DNA of 45,142 bases from CAG-877 sp963645945 (GCA_963645945.1 CAVIUA010000008.1:1-45142); one strand, 5' to 3'. Counted from the first letter of the stretch, positions 8,323 to 17,336 are shown. Numbers and translations: made by a program. The notes: generated by a model from the letters alone, not told the origin.

Positions 8323-8910
8323 ATGGAAAAAGAAAGAGGATTTAGAATTATTGCGGTTATTGCTTTAATGGTTGCTGTTGTAGGATTAACAATTGGATAT
8401 GCTGCTTATTCTTCTACATTAAAAATTAATGGTACTGCTAAAGTTGATCCAGCTGTTTGGAATGTTAAATTTGCTTATTCTAATACAACTGATACTGCTT
8501 TAACTGGTACTAAGACTGGTTTTGCTCAAATTGGTACAGAAGCTACTTTAACAGATACACAAGTTTCAGGATTTGATGTTACATTAAAAGCTCCTGGTGA
8601 CTCTGTTACTTATAACTTTTTAGTTGCTAATACCGGTACACTTGATGCAGAATTATCTACATTTACCATGGGTACTTTAAGTTGTGCTCCAGCTACAGGA
8701 AGTAAAGCTACACAAGAAGAAGCAACTGCTGTATGTAATGAACTTACTTATTCATTAACTGGAGTAACTGCTAATAGTGTATTAAAAGAAGGTAAATCTT
8801 CACCAGTTACTTTAACACTATCATGGAAAAAAGATGGTACAGCTACTGCATCTGATGATATTGCAATTACTGTTGGTGAAACAACTTTAATTTATACACA
8901 AGCTGAATAA
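8323..8910 (+). CDS. TasA/camelysin-like secreted protein with SipW-type signal peptide
   Basis: This is probably a secreted beta-rich structural protein of the TasA/CalY kind, which form extracellular fibres in Bacillus. The N-terminus has a basic start, a hydrophobic helix at about 8-27 and the end GYAAYSSTLKINGTAKV, a signature of signal peptides cut by SipW-type peptidases. The mature part is Thr/Ala/Gly-rich with alternating beta-strand pattern (VTYNFLVANTGTLDAEL resembles the TasA core). Two Cys (in TLSCAP and TAVCNEL) may bond. Its 195 residues are shorter than TasA (about 260). It is the first gene of the operon, with the signal peptidase starting 25 bases later. Fibre formation is inference. 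Confidence 0.75.
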   Translation: MEKERGFRIIAVIALMVAVVGLTIGYAAYSSTLKINGTAKVDPAVWNVKFAYSNTTDTALTGTKTGFAQIGTEATLTDTQVSGFDVTLKAPGDSVTYNFLVANTGTLDAELSTFTMGTLSCAPATGSKATQEEATAVCNELTYSLTGVTANSVLKEGKSSPVTLTLSWKKDGTATASDDIAITVGETTLIYTQAE

Positions 8911-8935
8911 TATAAATAAATGGGAGTTGAAAGCT

Positions 8936-10078
8936 ATGAAAAGGAGTCATTTAATAATAATAATTATAATGATTATATCTATGACTGTTTTACTTTTAAA
9001 TAGCTTTCTTATTCCTATATTTAATAAATATACTTTGTTTATATTTGTTTCATTATTGTTACTATTTTTAATATTTACAGTGGGATTTACTAAAGATAAA
9101 AATAGATATAATAAAGATATTATTCTTACACTTTTAATGTGTATATTGTTTTACTATGTTCTAACGTATGTAGTAGGTTTTTTTGTTGGATTTAGTAAGA
9201 ATGTTTATAATTTAAAAATATATAATATTGTTGATAATATAGTACCTGCAATTTTGTTAATTGTTTCTACTGAATTATTAAGAAATACAATAAATTCTAA
9301 AATAAAAGATAAGGTTTGGGTTTTAGTATACTCAGTTTTTATTTTTACTTTGATAGATACAACTTTAATAATAAATTCAGTTGATTATACTAAACTTTCA
9401 TCATTATTAATACTGTTAGGATTATATGTATTACCAGGATTATGTAAAAATTTTTTACTTACTTATTTATCATATAAAGTTGGATATAAGTCTACTATAG
9501 TATATAGACTATTAATGGAAATACCTTTGTATTTTGTTCCTATTATTCCTAATTTTGGTGATTATATTGATTCGGTTATATATATAATTGTGCCAGTATT
9601 TATATTTAGTGTTATTAGAAGAATGTTTGATAAGACTAATAAAGGAGAAATTATATTATCTAGACCTAAACATACAGGATTAATTATTAAAATTACTAGT
9701 GTTGCAATGCTTTTTATTCTTGTTTGTTTAAATACTGGATTTTTTAAATATCAGTTTGTTGTTATAGCAACTGGCTCTATGAGTCCTAATATAAATAAGG
9801 GTGATGTAGTTTTATTAAAAAAACTTAGTGATAAAGAAATTAGTAAATTAAAAGTAGGAGATGTTTTAGTATTTAAACAAAATAATAAAATAATTGTTCA
9901 TAGAATATCTAAAATACTTAAGTCTGGTAATGAAATATTTTTTAAAACTAAGGGTGATAATAATAATGACGAGGATAATTTTTTAACTGAGGTTAATCAG
10001 GTTCTTGGAACTACAAATCATAAAATAAGATATTTAGGTTATCCTACAATTATGTTATATGAAATGACAAATAATTGA
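8936..10078 (+). CDS. Signal peptidase I of the ER/SipW type with a long multi-helix N-terminal part
   Basis: This membrane serine peptidase should remove signal peptides from its operon partners. The catalytic block lies in the last third: Ser281 in ATGSMSPN, His322 in IIVHRI in place of the usual Lys, and Asp341 in TKGDNNN. The Ser-His-Asp pattern marks the ER/archaeal/SipW subgroup. Before it are about eight hydrophobic helices (residues 5-265), making 380 residues against about 190 for Bacillus SipW. The extension is unusual and of unknown use. GGGAG at 8922-8926 is nine bases from ATG 8936, which I prefer to the TTG at 8927. The stop is TGA. Confidence 0.87.
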   Translation: MKRSHLIIIIIMIISMTVLLLNSFLIPIFNKYTLFIFVSLLLLFLIFTVGFTKDKNRYNKDIILTLLMCILFYYVLTYVVGFFVGFSKNVYNLKIYNIVDNIVPAILLIVSTELLRNTINSKIKDKVWVLVYSVFIFTLIDTTLIINSVDYTKLSSLLILLGLYVLPGLCKNFLLTYLSYKVGYKSTIVYRLLMEIPLYFVPIIPNFGDYIDSVIYIIVPVFIFSVIRRMFDKTNKGEIILSRPKHTGLIIKITSVAMLFILVCLNTGFFKYQFVVIATGSMSPNINKGDVVLLKKLSDKEISKLKVGDVLVFKQNNKIIVHRISKILKSGNEIFFKTKGDNNNDEDNFLTEVNQVLGTTNHKIRYLGYPTIMLYEMTNN

Positions 10079-10094
10079 TTGGAGGTGTATTAAG

Positions 10095-11198
10095 ATGCTT
10101 TTTAAAGAAAAGTTAAAATTATTAAAAGATAAAATTTATCAAAGTTTTAATAATAAATTTGGAAGTAATGCTTTTAAACTTATCTTTGGTGTTGGTTTTG
10201 CTGCTATACTTTCATGCGTTGCATTAATACTACTTATAAAAGCATTTTATAACAAATCATTAGATTATTTAAATTATTCAGAAATTAGTAAAACTGATTA
10301 TACAGTTAATTTAAAGAAAAATGATTATTATGATGTTGATTCTTTACCATCAGGAATGAATTATGTAGCGTCATTAATAAAAGATATTGATATTAATTTT
10401 GATTATTCATTTACTGTTAATAAAAATGTTAATTATAGTTTTGTTTATTATGTAGAAGCTATTACTAGAGTATATGGTGATAAAGATAAGACATCTGTAT
10501 TATATGAGAAAAAAGAAAATTTAACAGAAAAAAAAGCAATAACTAAAATGGATACTTCTTTTTCAACATTTAAAAAGAAAGTAACAATAGATTATGCTAA
10601 ATTTAATAATTTTGTAAATTCATTTAAAACATCATATGGATTAACATCAGATAGTGATGTAACAATTATATTACATATTATTGGTACAGCTAATAATTCA
10701 GCTTATGAAGATGAAATAGAAATTAATGGAGAAGCTAAAGTAGTTATACCATTAACTGAACAAACTATTTCAGTTGGAATAGATAGTAATAATATAAAAG
10801 ACCATGGTTCTTTAAGTAGAAAAGCTGATTTTAATGTATTAAATATTTTATATGTAGTTTTTGCGGGCTTAATTATTATAATTGATTTATTAATAATTTA
10901 TAAATTAATATTAATTGTTGATAAATATTTAAAAAACATTTCTAAGTATCAAAAGAAACTAAATAAAATATTAAGAGAATATGATAGTATAATTGCTAAT
11001 GTAGAGAATAATTTAGATACTAATAAATATCAATTTGTAAAAGTTTCTTCATTTGAAGAATTATTAGATGTACATGATAATGTTGGTTCACCAATATTAT
11101 TTAGGGAAGTAGTTCCTGGAAAATGTAGTCATTTTGTAATTATTAGTGACAATGTTTTATATAGATTTGTTTTAAAAGATGAGGATAATGATATATAG
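10095..11198 (+). CDS. DUF5305-like membrane protein of the signal peptidase operon
   Basis: The 367-residue protein has a helix at about 28-50, an extracytoplasmic beta-rich region (about 55-245), a second helix at about 252-278 and a cytoplasmic tail. The tail ends in HFVIISDNVLYRFVLKD, a short beta unit reminiscent of DUF5305 proteins, which are known beside SipW-type peptidases, chiefly in archaea. The family call is from memory of that layout and is moderate. GGAGGTG precedes ATG 10095, 16 bases after the peptidase stop, and the next gene starts 11 bases later, so all are co-transcribed. It may hold or present substrates at the membrane; this is inference. Confidence 0.65.
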   Translation: MLFKEKLKLLKDKIYQSFNNKFGSNAFKLIFGVGFAAILSCVALILLIKAFYNKSLDYLNYSEISKTDYTVNLKKNDYYDVDSLPSGMNYVASLIKDIDINFDYSFTVNKNVNYSFVYYVEAITRVYGDKDKTSVLYEKKENLTEKKAITKMDTSFSTFKKKVTIDYAKFNNFVNSFKTSYGLTSDSDVTIILHIIGTANNSAYEDEIEINGEAKVVIPLTEQTISVGIDSNNIKDHGSLSRKADFNVLNILYVVFAGLIIIIDLLIIYKLILIVDKYLKNISKYQKKLNKILREYDSIIANVENNLDTNKYQFVKVSSFEELLDVHDNVGSPILFREVVPGKCSHFVIISDNVLYRFVLKDEDNDI

Positions 11199-11209
11199 GA
11201 GGTTTTAGT

Positions 11210-13078
11210 ATGGTTAAAAATAAAAGATCAAAAAAAAGAAGTACTAAACTTGGATCTTTTGTTTTTATTGTTACCTCTTTTTTTGTTTTACTTATTACTT
11301 TAGGTTATTCTGCTTCATCATCATCTTTAGCGATAAATGGAAAAGGTATAGTCAGAGCAAGTTCTGATGTACGTATTACTAATGCTGTTGTTTCTAATAC
11401 TACTAATCTTGGTAGAGTTAATAGTAATTCGGATTATTCTGTTAATACATTTACTTCTGATATACAGTTAAGGGCTATATATTCTAGTGTATCTTTTGAT
11501 ATTACTGTTACTAATTTATCTTCTAGTAATGTTTTGATTACTAATGTTACTAATAAAAGTTTTTCTAATGATAAAATAACTTATAGTTTTGAAAATATGG
11601 AAATAAATAAGACTATAATACCGGCTGCTTCTGAATATACTTTTACCGTTAAATTTATATTTTCTAATGATACTCTTAGTAAATTATTATCATCATCGTA
11701 TGAGGTTTTACAAGAATTTTTCAATGGTGCTAATTCTAATTTAGTATCTTCTTTGGAGTTTACTTTTTATAAAGTTCCACAGTATGTTTTTGAAGTTAAT
11801 GCTGTTCCTAATGATGCTTTAGTTGTTATTAAAAATGGTGATGAGATACTTGAAACTGGTACAGGTTATGCAAGTAAATTGGTAGATGAAAATACTGAGT
11901 TAAGTTGGAGTGTTAGTAAAGATGGATATTATACTCAGTCTGGTACTGAGAAGGTAATTGCTACTACTACAAAAAATATTGAACTGGTTGAAAAGAATGA
12001 GTTTAATTTTACTGTTGTTCCAACTCCTGCTGATTCTGTTGTTACTATAAAATCAGGTGATGATGTTTTGGTGACTGGTTCTGGTACACAGACTTGTAGT
12101 GTTAAGGATTTAGATTCTGTTAGTTATTCTGTTGAGAGATTTGAGTATTACAGTAAAACGGGTTCTTATACTATGTCTGGAAATGATTATTCTGTTAGTG
12201 TAAGTTTGGATGAAATGCCATGGGCTACTGGTACTTTTGTTAATACAAATAGAAAAGAAGAAACTACTAAAGAAGATACTATTTACCATCCTGGATATTA
12301 CTTAATTGAAATGTGGGGTGGTAAAGGTGGAGAATATTTACGAGCTTCTAGTAAAAGTGCTGGATATAGAGGAGAAGCTGGATATATTTATGCTGTTGTT
12401 AAGTTGGATTATAATCAAAAGATATATTTTACGTTAGGTGGTAATTCACGTGATGGTGAGGCAACTGGTACTTCAAGAGGTGGTGCTAATGGCGGTGGAT
12501 ACGGAGGTGCTACTTATGCCGGTGGTGGCGGTGGTTATTCTGCTTTTGCTGTTGATACTACTTCTATAAGTGAGGCTACTATTAACTCTGGCAATGTATT
12601 AATGATTGTTGCTGGAGGTGGAGGTGGCGGAGGTTCTTCTCTTGTCTCTGGTAAGCCAGGTGATGGTGGAGATGCCGGTAATATAAATAGTACTAGTACT
12701 GTTATCACTATTGGAACTGTTTTCCATGGTGAAGATGGTACATTAAATAATGCTAAGACTGGAAAAAATGGTCTTGGTGGTACATATCTTGAAAGATCAA
12801 ACTCTGGTGCTGGAGAGGCCGGTACTTTATTATCAGGAGGAGAAGGTTCTGGTAATGGTGGCGGCGGAGGCGGAGGCTACTACGGTGGTGGTGGCGGAGG
12901 TGGAGCTGGTACACTTTCATCAAATCAAGCTGGTGGAGGTGGAGGTGGCTCATCTCTAATCTCTAATAAATGCGTCTTTACTGGTTTGTCTTCAACAACA
13001 ACTTCTAAACTTGTAAGTACTAATCCTAGTTCATCAGGTGGCGCTATTGTTATTACTTATTTAGGTAGTAGTTATTAA
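11210..13078 (+). CDS. Secreted protein with SipW-type signal, PEGA-like repeats and a glycine-rich domain
   Basis: The N-terminus (basic, helix at about 16-36, then GYSASSSSLAINGKGIV) matches the signal end of the TasA-like protein in the same operon, so the same peptidase probably cuts it. Residues about 40-190 form a TasA-like beta region. Two tandem repeats of about 70 residues follow at 190-335 (each with VxVxPxDAxVxIKxGDxxLxTGxG), resembling PEGA/carboxypeptidase-regulatory folds. From about 350 to 622 there is a domain with long Gly runs and AGGGGGGG cores ending in SSSGGAIVITYLG, like the ALK/LTK glycine-rich family. No LPXTG or C-terminal helix is present. AGGAGG precedes ATG 11210. 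It is the last gene before a strong terminator and is probably an extracellular matrix or adhesive component. Confidence 0.8.
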   Translation: MVKNKRSKKRSTKLGSFVFIVTSFFVLLITLGYSASSSSLAINGKGIVRASSDVRITNAVVSNTTNLGRVNSNSDYSVNTFTSDIQLRAIYSSVSFDITVTNLSSSNVLITNVTNKSFSNDKITYSFENMEINKTIIPAASEYTFTVKFIFSNDTLSKLLSSSYEVLQEFFNGANSNLVSSLEFTFYKVPQYVFEVNAVPNDALVVIKNGDEILETGTGYASKLVDENTELSWSVSKDGYYTQSGTEKVIATTTKNIELVEKNEFNFTVVPTPADSVVTIKSGDDVLVTGSGTQTCSVKDLDSVSYSVERFEYYSKTGSYTMSGNDYSVSVSLDEMPWATGTFVNTNRKEETTKEDTIYHPGYYLIEMWGGKGGEYLRASSKSAGYRGEAGYIYAVVKLDYNQKIYFTLGGNSRDGEATGTSRGGANGGGYGGATYAGGGGGYSAFAVDTTSISEATINSGNVLMIVAGGGGGGGSSLVSGKPGDGGDAGNINSTSTVITIGTVFHGEDGTLNNAKTGKNGLGGTYLERSNSGAGEAGTLLSGGEGSGNGGGGGGGYYGGGGGGGAGTLSSNQAGGGGGGSSLISNKCVFTGLSSTTTSKLVSTNPSSSGGAIVITYLGSSY

Positions 13079-13101
13079 GAGAGAATATTCTCTCTTTTTT
13101 C
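13077..13101 (+). terminator. Intrinsic terminator of the signal peptidase operon
   Basis: AAGAGAGAATATTCTCTCTT (13077-13096) is a perfect palindrome followed by T. It starts inside the stop codon of the glycine-rich protein gene. Confidence 0.85.
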
Positions 13102-13109
13102 TTTATAAG

Positions 13110-13138
13110 TTGTAATTTTATTTTTGTTTTGTTATAAT
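13110..13138 (+). promoter_or_regulatory. Promoter of the 44-residue peptide and surface protein genes
   Basis: TTGTAA (13110-13115) and TATAAT (13133-13138) are 17 bases apart, upstream of GAGGTGAAG and GTG 13169. Confidence 0.65.
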
Positions 13139-13168
13139 TTTGATATAAGATACGTGAGGTGAAGTTTA

Positions 13169-13303
13169 GTGAATAACGATGATAAAAATATAGATAATAG
13201 TAAATTAAATGAATTTGGTTATTCTGAAGTAATAGGTACTGTTATAATGATTATTTCAAGTAGCTTCTTTATAGCTGGTATATTAATAGCTTTGTTAAGT
13301 TAG
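13169..13303 (+). CDS. Small single-pass membrane protein, 44 residues
   Basis: The start is GTG 13169, eight bases after GAGGTGA (13155-13161), an excellent ribosome site; the stop is TAG 13301-13303. The first 20 residues are polar and Asn/Asp-rich. Residues about 21-44 form one hydrophobic helix (TVIMIISSSFFIAGILIALL) that ends at the C-terminus. It is co-transcribed with, and ends ten bases before, the surface protein gene. I do not recognise it. It could be an accessory subunit, but it has no Cys or motif to suggest one. Confidence 0.65.
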   Translation: MNNDDKNIDNSKLNEFGYSEVIGTVIMIISSSFFIAGILIALLS

Positions 13304-13313
13304 GAGAATGAAA

Positions 13314-14759
13314 ATGAAAAAGTATTTATTGCTATTTGTCAGTTTCTTTTTTCTTTTTCCACTTGGTGTTAATGCTTTAGATCTGAAATTATCTTATGAA
13401 AATACTTTGTCTGGTGTGTGTAGTGATGGCAAATGTTACGAAAATGGGCAACCTGAAATAATACTAAGTTATGATAATAATGGTAAAATTGATGGCCATT
13501 TATTACTGTTTTATGATGGTATGAATAAATATGATTTAAATGGAAAACTTGTTTATACTAAAACTGTTACTGAACTTGATGATGCTGCATGGTTTATAGA
13601 AGTTGAAAACGTTGATAGCGAATATAGTTCTAGTGTAAAGGGTGACTCTGATATTGCGATAACTTTTTATGATGAAAATGATGAGGTACGTTTTGAAAAA
13701 ATTTATGGTGGTTCAGGAATAGAAATTTTGGATTATTATGTACCAACTTTTGACGATGCTGGTAAGCATGATGGATATATGTTTTTTATACATTCTACAT
13801 CAATTGATTTAGGTTTAAAAAAAGCAGGAGATATAATTGTAAAATTTGATTTAGATGGTAATATTTTATGGCAACATAATAATATTAAAAATGATAGATT
13901 TGTTTATAATCAAGATGGTAGTATTAATTTTTATTTTGAAGCAGGTCAAAATGGCGTTTCAAAGAAAACATTATCTGGCGAGATTATAAGCTCTGATAAC
14001 GTTTATAATATAGTTGATTGTATTTCTAGTTATAACAGTTCTAATTCTGTTGATGGTGTTGTTGCTACTGGTGTAGGATTAAATGGCCATACTTCTTTTT
14101 ATGCATATATTATTAAATATGATTTAGATGGTAATAAAGTTTTTAATACTAATGGTGGTTATAGTTGCCAGTATAATAAAGTATTTAACAGTAAAAATGA
14201 GTTTGGTATTAATGATGGATATATTGCGATAGGATCTTGTGCTAATACAATTTTTCCTGTTGTAAAATATGATTATTCTGGTAAGGAACTATGGCGTTAT
14301 AAAGCTGATGATGCTAAAAATATTTATTTATTTGACATAACTGAGAATTATAATGAAGATGGTGATTTCAATGGTTATATGGTAATTGGAACTATGGATA
14401 ATGATTTGGTTATGTTAAAATATACTTATCCTAGTTATATAATTGAAACTGATGATAATACTGATGAAGGTACTATTCTTGTTAAAAAGAATGGATTTCC
14501 TGGCGATGTAGTAAAGGTTAAAGTTATGCCAAAGGAAGGTTATGTTTTAAAAAGAATTGTTGTTTTGGATGAGTCTGGTAAAGAAATAGAAGTAAGTGAT
14601 GATGGTACATTTATAATGCCAGAAGGTAAAGTAACAGTAACAGCAATATATAACAAAATAACTAATCCTGAAACAGTATCAGTTTGTTATGTAGTACTTG
14701 GTGTAATATTACTAATTAGTATTGGAACATTGATCGTTAGTAAGAAAAAAGAGGCTTAG
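13314..14759 (+). CDS. Surface protein with signal peptide, beta-repeat body and C-terminal membrane anchor
   Basis: A classical signal peptide covers residues 1-22 (ending VNALD). The body has repeated short units of the form VKYDLDGNxLW at about 175-185, 255-265 and 310-320, suggesting a beta-propeller like PQQ/WD proteins. A segment at about 385-445 (VKVKVMPKEGYVLKRIVVLDE, then MPEGKVTVTAIYNK) looks like a bacterial repeat found in surface proteins. The last 30 residues form a transmembrane helix followed by KKKEA, with no LPXTG sortase motif. AGGAG (13302-13306) lies seven bases before ATG 13314, chosen over ATG 13308. The role is unknown but the location is extracytoplasmic. Confidence 0.8.
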   Translation: MKKYLLLFVSFFFLFPLGVNALDLKLSYENTLSGVCSDGKCYENGQPEIILSYDNNGKIDGHLLLFYDGMNKYDLNGKLVYTKTVTELDDAAWFIEVENVDSEYSSSVKGDSDIAITFYDENDEVRFEKIYGGSGIEILDYYVPTFDDAGKHDGYMFFIHSTSIDLGLKKAGDIIVKFDLDGNILWQHNNIKNDRFVYNQDGSINFYFEAGQNGVSKKTLSGEIISSDNVYNIVDCISSYNSSNSVDGVVATGVGLNGHTSFYAYIIKYDLDGNKVFNTNGGYSCQYNKVFNSKNEFGINDGYIAIGSCANTIFPVVKYDYSGKELWRYKADDAKNIYLFDITENYNEDGDFNGYMVIGTMDNDLVMLKYTYPSYIIETDDNTDEGTILVKKNGFPGDVVKVKVMPKEGYVLKRIVVLDESGKEIEVSDDGTFIMPEGKVTVTAIYNKITNPETVSVCYVVLGVILLISIGTLIVSKKKEA

Positions 14760-15247
14760 TTCCTCTTTTCGTTTTTTAATACTTCGTTTATTACATAAGC
14801 TTTTGTTTCTTCAAAAGTGTATCCTAATACTATAGAAAATTCATTGTATAAATATTCTTCTGCTAGTTCAAAGTAGCTTTTATCTTTTTCAGCTACTTTT
14901 TTATTGTTTTCTAGTCTTTCTTTATTTCGTAAATAAGTTGTTTTAATGATTCTTATTAAATTTTCATGAGTTGGTGTTGATAATAATCTTTTGTATTCAC
15001 TTTCAATAAATTTATCATTTGATTCGATGGGTTTAATATTTGGAATTTCTTTTATTATTTTGGTTAATTCTTCTTTTGTTATTACAGATCTTATTTTATT
15101 AGATGTTACTGGTACTTCAATTTTTAAAGATAAATCTTTAACTGGTTTTAATAAATAGTAGTCTGTATTGTTGAATCTTTTTTCATTTATTTCGTATACT
15201 TTACATACATCTTTTCCATAGACTAGATAGTCATTTGTTTTATACAT
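14756..15247 (-). CDS. CarD/CdnL-family transcription regulator
   Basis: CarD-type proteins bind the RNA polymerase beta subunit through a Tudor-like domain and stabilise promoter open complexes. The N-terminus shows the family pattern (YKTNDYLVYGKDVCKVYEI, then YYLLKPV, at residues 2-40), followed by a helical C-terminal domain. The 163 residues fit the family. On the minus strand TTAGGAGG lies just before ATG 15247. It is convergent with the surface protein gene, overlapping it by four bases at the stops, and divergent from htpG. The DNA-contact tryptophan known in some homologues is not evident. Confidence 0.85.
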   Translation of the reverse strand: MYKTNDYLVYGKDVCKVYEINEKRFNNTDYYLLKPVKDLSLKIEVPVTSNKIRSVITKEELTKIIKEIPNIKPIESNDKFIESEYKRLLSTPTHENLIRIIKTTYLRNKERLENNKKVAEKDKSYFELAEEYLYNEFSIVLGYTFEETKAYVINEVLKNEKRN

Positions 15248-15309
15248 ATTGCCTCCTAATTAATTATATTATAATATTTTTTAAATTTTGATGTAAGTAA
15301 AAAATTAAA

Positions 15310-15351
15310 TTGGCACTCATTATTGACAACTGCTAAAAATAGTGTTATAAG
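15310..15351 (+). promoter_or_regulatory. CIRCE-like operator (HrcA site) overlapping the htpG promoter
   Basis: TTGGCACTC (15310-15318), nine bases, then AACTGCTAA (15328-15336) is a CIRCE repeat with one change in the left arm and two in the right. TTGACA (15323-15328) in the spacer is the -35 box, with TATAAG at 15346-15351 (or TTATAA one base earlier) as the -10. It shares ATTATTGAC with the clpB site. It is the weakest of the three. Confidence 0.85.
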
Positions 15352-15373
15352 TAAAATGTAGGGAGATGATTAC

Positions 15374-17254
15374 ATGGAAAAACATGAATTTAAATCTGAA
15401 TCTAAGAGACTTTTAGATTTAATGATTAATTCAATTTATACTAATAAAGATATATTTTTAAGAGAGTTAATTTCTAATGCATCTGACGCACTTGATAAGT
15501 TATATTATCGTTCTTTAACCGATAAAAATGTTAAAGTAAAGAAAGATGATTTATGTATACGTTTAGATATTGATAATGATAAACGTACTCTTACTATTAC
15601 AGATACTGGTTCTGGTATGACTAGAGAAGAACTTGAAAGTAATTTAGGTACTATTGCGAAGTCTGGTACACTTGCTTTTAAAGAAGGTATGAGTAAAGAG
15701 GAGAAAGTTGATGTTATAGGTCAATTTGGTGTTGGTTTCTATTCAGCTTTTATGGTTAGTGATAAGATTACTGTTACATCTAAATCTATTGATAGTGATG
15801 AAGCTTATACTTGGGAAAGTGAAGGAGCTGATGGTTATACTATTAAGAAAGCTAAGAAGAGTGATATAGGTACTAAGATAGTATTACATATTAAAGATGA
15901 TACAGATGAGGAAGATTATTGTAAGTACTTAGATGAATATCAAATTAAAGGATTAGTTAAGAAATATTCTGATTATATAAGTTTTCCTATTAAGATGGAA
16001 GTTACTCATCATGAATTGAAAGATGAGGAAAAACTTGAGTATGAAGATAAAAAAGTATTAGAAACATTAAATAGTATGGTTCCAATATGGAAGAAGAGTA
16101 AGAGTGAAGTAGAAGATGCTGATTATGAAAACTTCTATATGGATAAGTTTAATGATTATGATAAGCCATTAAAAATTATTACTTCTTCGGTTGAAGGAAT
16201 GTGTTCATATAAATCATTATTATTTATACCTAGTCATGCTCCATATGATTTTTATACACAAGATTATGAAAAAGGTCTTAGTTTATATGCAAATGGCGTT
16301 ATGATAATGGAGAAGTGTGCTGATTTATTGCCTGATTATTTTAGTTTTGTTAAAGGCGTTGTTGATAGTGAAGACTTATCATTAAATATATCTAGAGAAG
16401 TATTACAAGAAAGTCATAATTTAAAACTAATTGCTAAAAACATTGAAAGTAAAATTCGTAAAGAATTAGAGGATATGTTAAAAAATGATCGTGAAAAGTA
16501 TATTTCATTCTTTAAGACATTTGGTGTTCAATTAAAGTATGGTGTTTATAATAACTTTGGTGCTGATAAAGATAAGCTAAAAGATTTAATTATGTTTTAC
16601 TCAGCTAAGGAAGAAAAACTTGTTACATTAAAAGAGTATGTTGATAATATGAAAGAAGGACAAGATAAGGTTTATTATGCAGCAGGAGCTTCAATTAAAA
16701 AAATAGACTCTATGCCTAATGTTGAACAAGTTAAAGATCATGATTATGATATTTTATATTTAACTGATTATGTTGATGAGTTCGCTATTACAGCTATACA
16801 GGAATATGATGGTAAGAAATTTGCTAATGTAGAAAATGAAGACTTAAACTTAGAAACTGAAGAAGAAAAAGAAGCAACTAAAAAAGTAAATGAAGATAAT
16901 GATGAACTTTTAAAACATATGAAAGAAGAAATAGGAGAAGTTAGTGAAGTTAAATTTAGTAATAAATTAAAAAAACATCCTGTATGTTTAACTACTAAAG
17001 GTGATGTTTCTATTGAAATGCAAAAAGTATTTGATGCAATGCCTAATGATATGGGTATTAAAGCAGAAAAAGTATTGGAAATTAATGAGAAACATAAAAT
17101 AGCAGAAAAATTAAAGGATTTGTATGAAAAGGATAAAGAAGAATTTGACAAATATACAAAAATACTTTATGCTGAGGCTAAAATGATTGCTGGACTTCCT
17201 ATTGATAATCCGACAGAAATAAGTACTTTGATTTGTGAGGTTATTTCAAAATAG
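15374..17254 (+). CDS. htpG: Chaperone HtpG (bacterial Hsp90)
   Basis: HtpG is a dimeric ATP-dependent cytosolic chaperone. The GHKL ATPase domain is clear: LRELISNASDALDK (27-40), DTGSGMT and GQFGVGFYSAFMV. Middle-domain landmarks follow, including the catalytic-arginine region LNISREVLQE. The 626 residues match the family. GGGAGATGATTAC precedes ATG 15374. Control by the CIRCE-like site is notable because HtpG is not in the HrcA class in Bacillus subtilis. It is monocistronic between its own promoter and terminator. Confidence 0.97.
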   Translation: MEKHEFKSESKRLLDLMINSIYTNKDIFLRELISNASDALDKLYYRSLTDKNVKVKKDDLCIRLDIDNDKRTLTITDTGSGMTREELESNLGTIAKSGTLAFKEGMSKEEKVDVIGQFGVGFYSAFMVSDKITVTSKSIDSDEAYTWESEGADGYTIKKAKKSDIGTKIVLHIKDDTDEEDYCKYLDEYQIKGLVKKYSDYISFPIKMEVTHHELKDEEKLEYEDKKVLETLNSMVPIWKKSKSEVEDADYENFYMDKFNDYDKPLKIITSSVEGMCSYKSLLFIPSHAPYDFYTQDYEKGLSLYANGVMIMEKCADLLPDYFSFVKGVVDSEDLSLNISREVLQESHNLKLIAKNIESKIRKELEDMLKNDREKYISFFKTFGVQLKYGVYNNFGADKDKLKDLIMFYSAKEEKLVTLKEYVDNMKEGQDKVYYAAGASIKKIDSMPNVEQVKDHDYDILYLTDYVDEFAITAIQEYDGKKFANVENEDLNLETEEEKEATKKVNEDNDELLKHMKEEIGEVSEVKFSNKLKKHPVCLTTKGDVSIEMQKVFDAMPNDMGIKAEKVLEINEKHKIAEKLKDLYEKDKEEFDKYTKILYAEAKMIAGLPIDNPTEISTLICEVISK

Positions 17255-17255
17255 T

Positions 17256-17281
17256 AAAGAGAGAAAATTTTTCTCTTTTTT
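17256..17281 (+). terminator. Intrinsic terminator of htpG
   Basis: AAAGAGAGAAAA pairs with TTTTTCTCTTTT and is followed by further T. Confidence 0.8.
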
Positions 17282-17336
17282 GTTTTACTTTTTAAAAAAA
17301 ATACTTTATACTTTAATTATAGTAAAGGAGTGTATT

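Noticed and set aside
12750..12959. Additional plus and minus frames in the glycine-rich region
   Set aside because: They are frame shadows of GGT/GGA repeats with no start signals.
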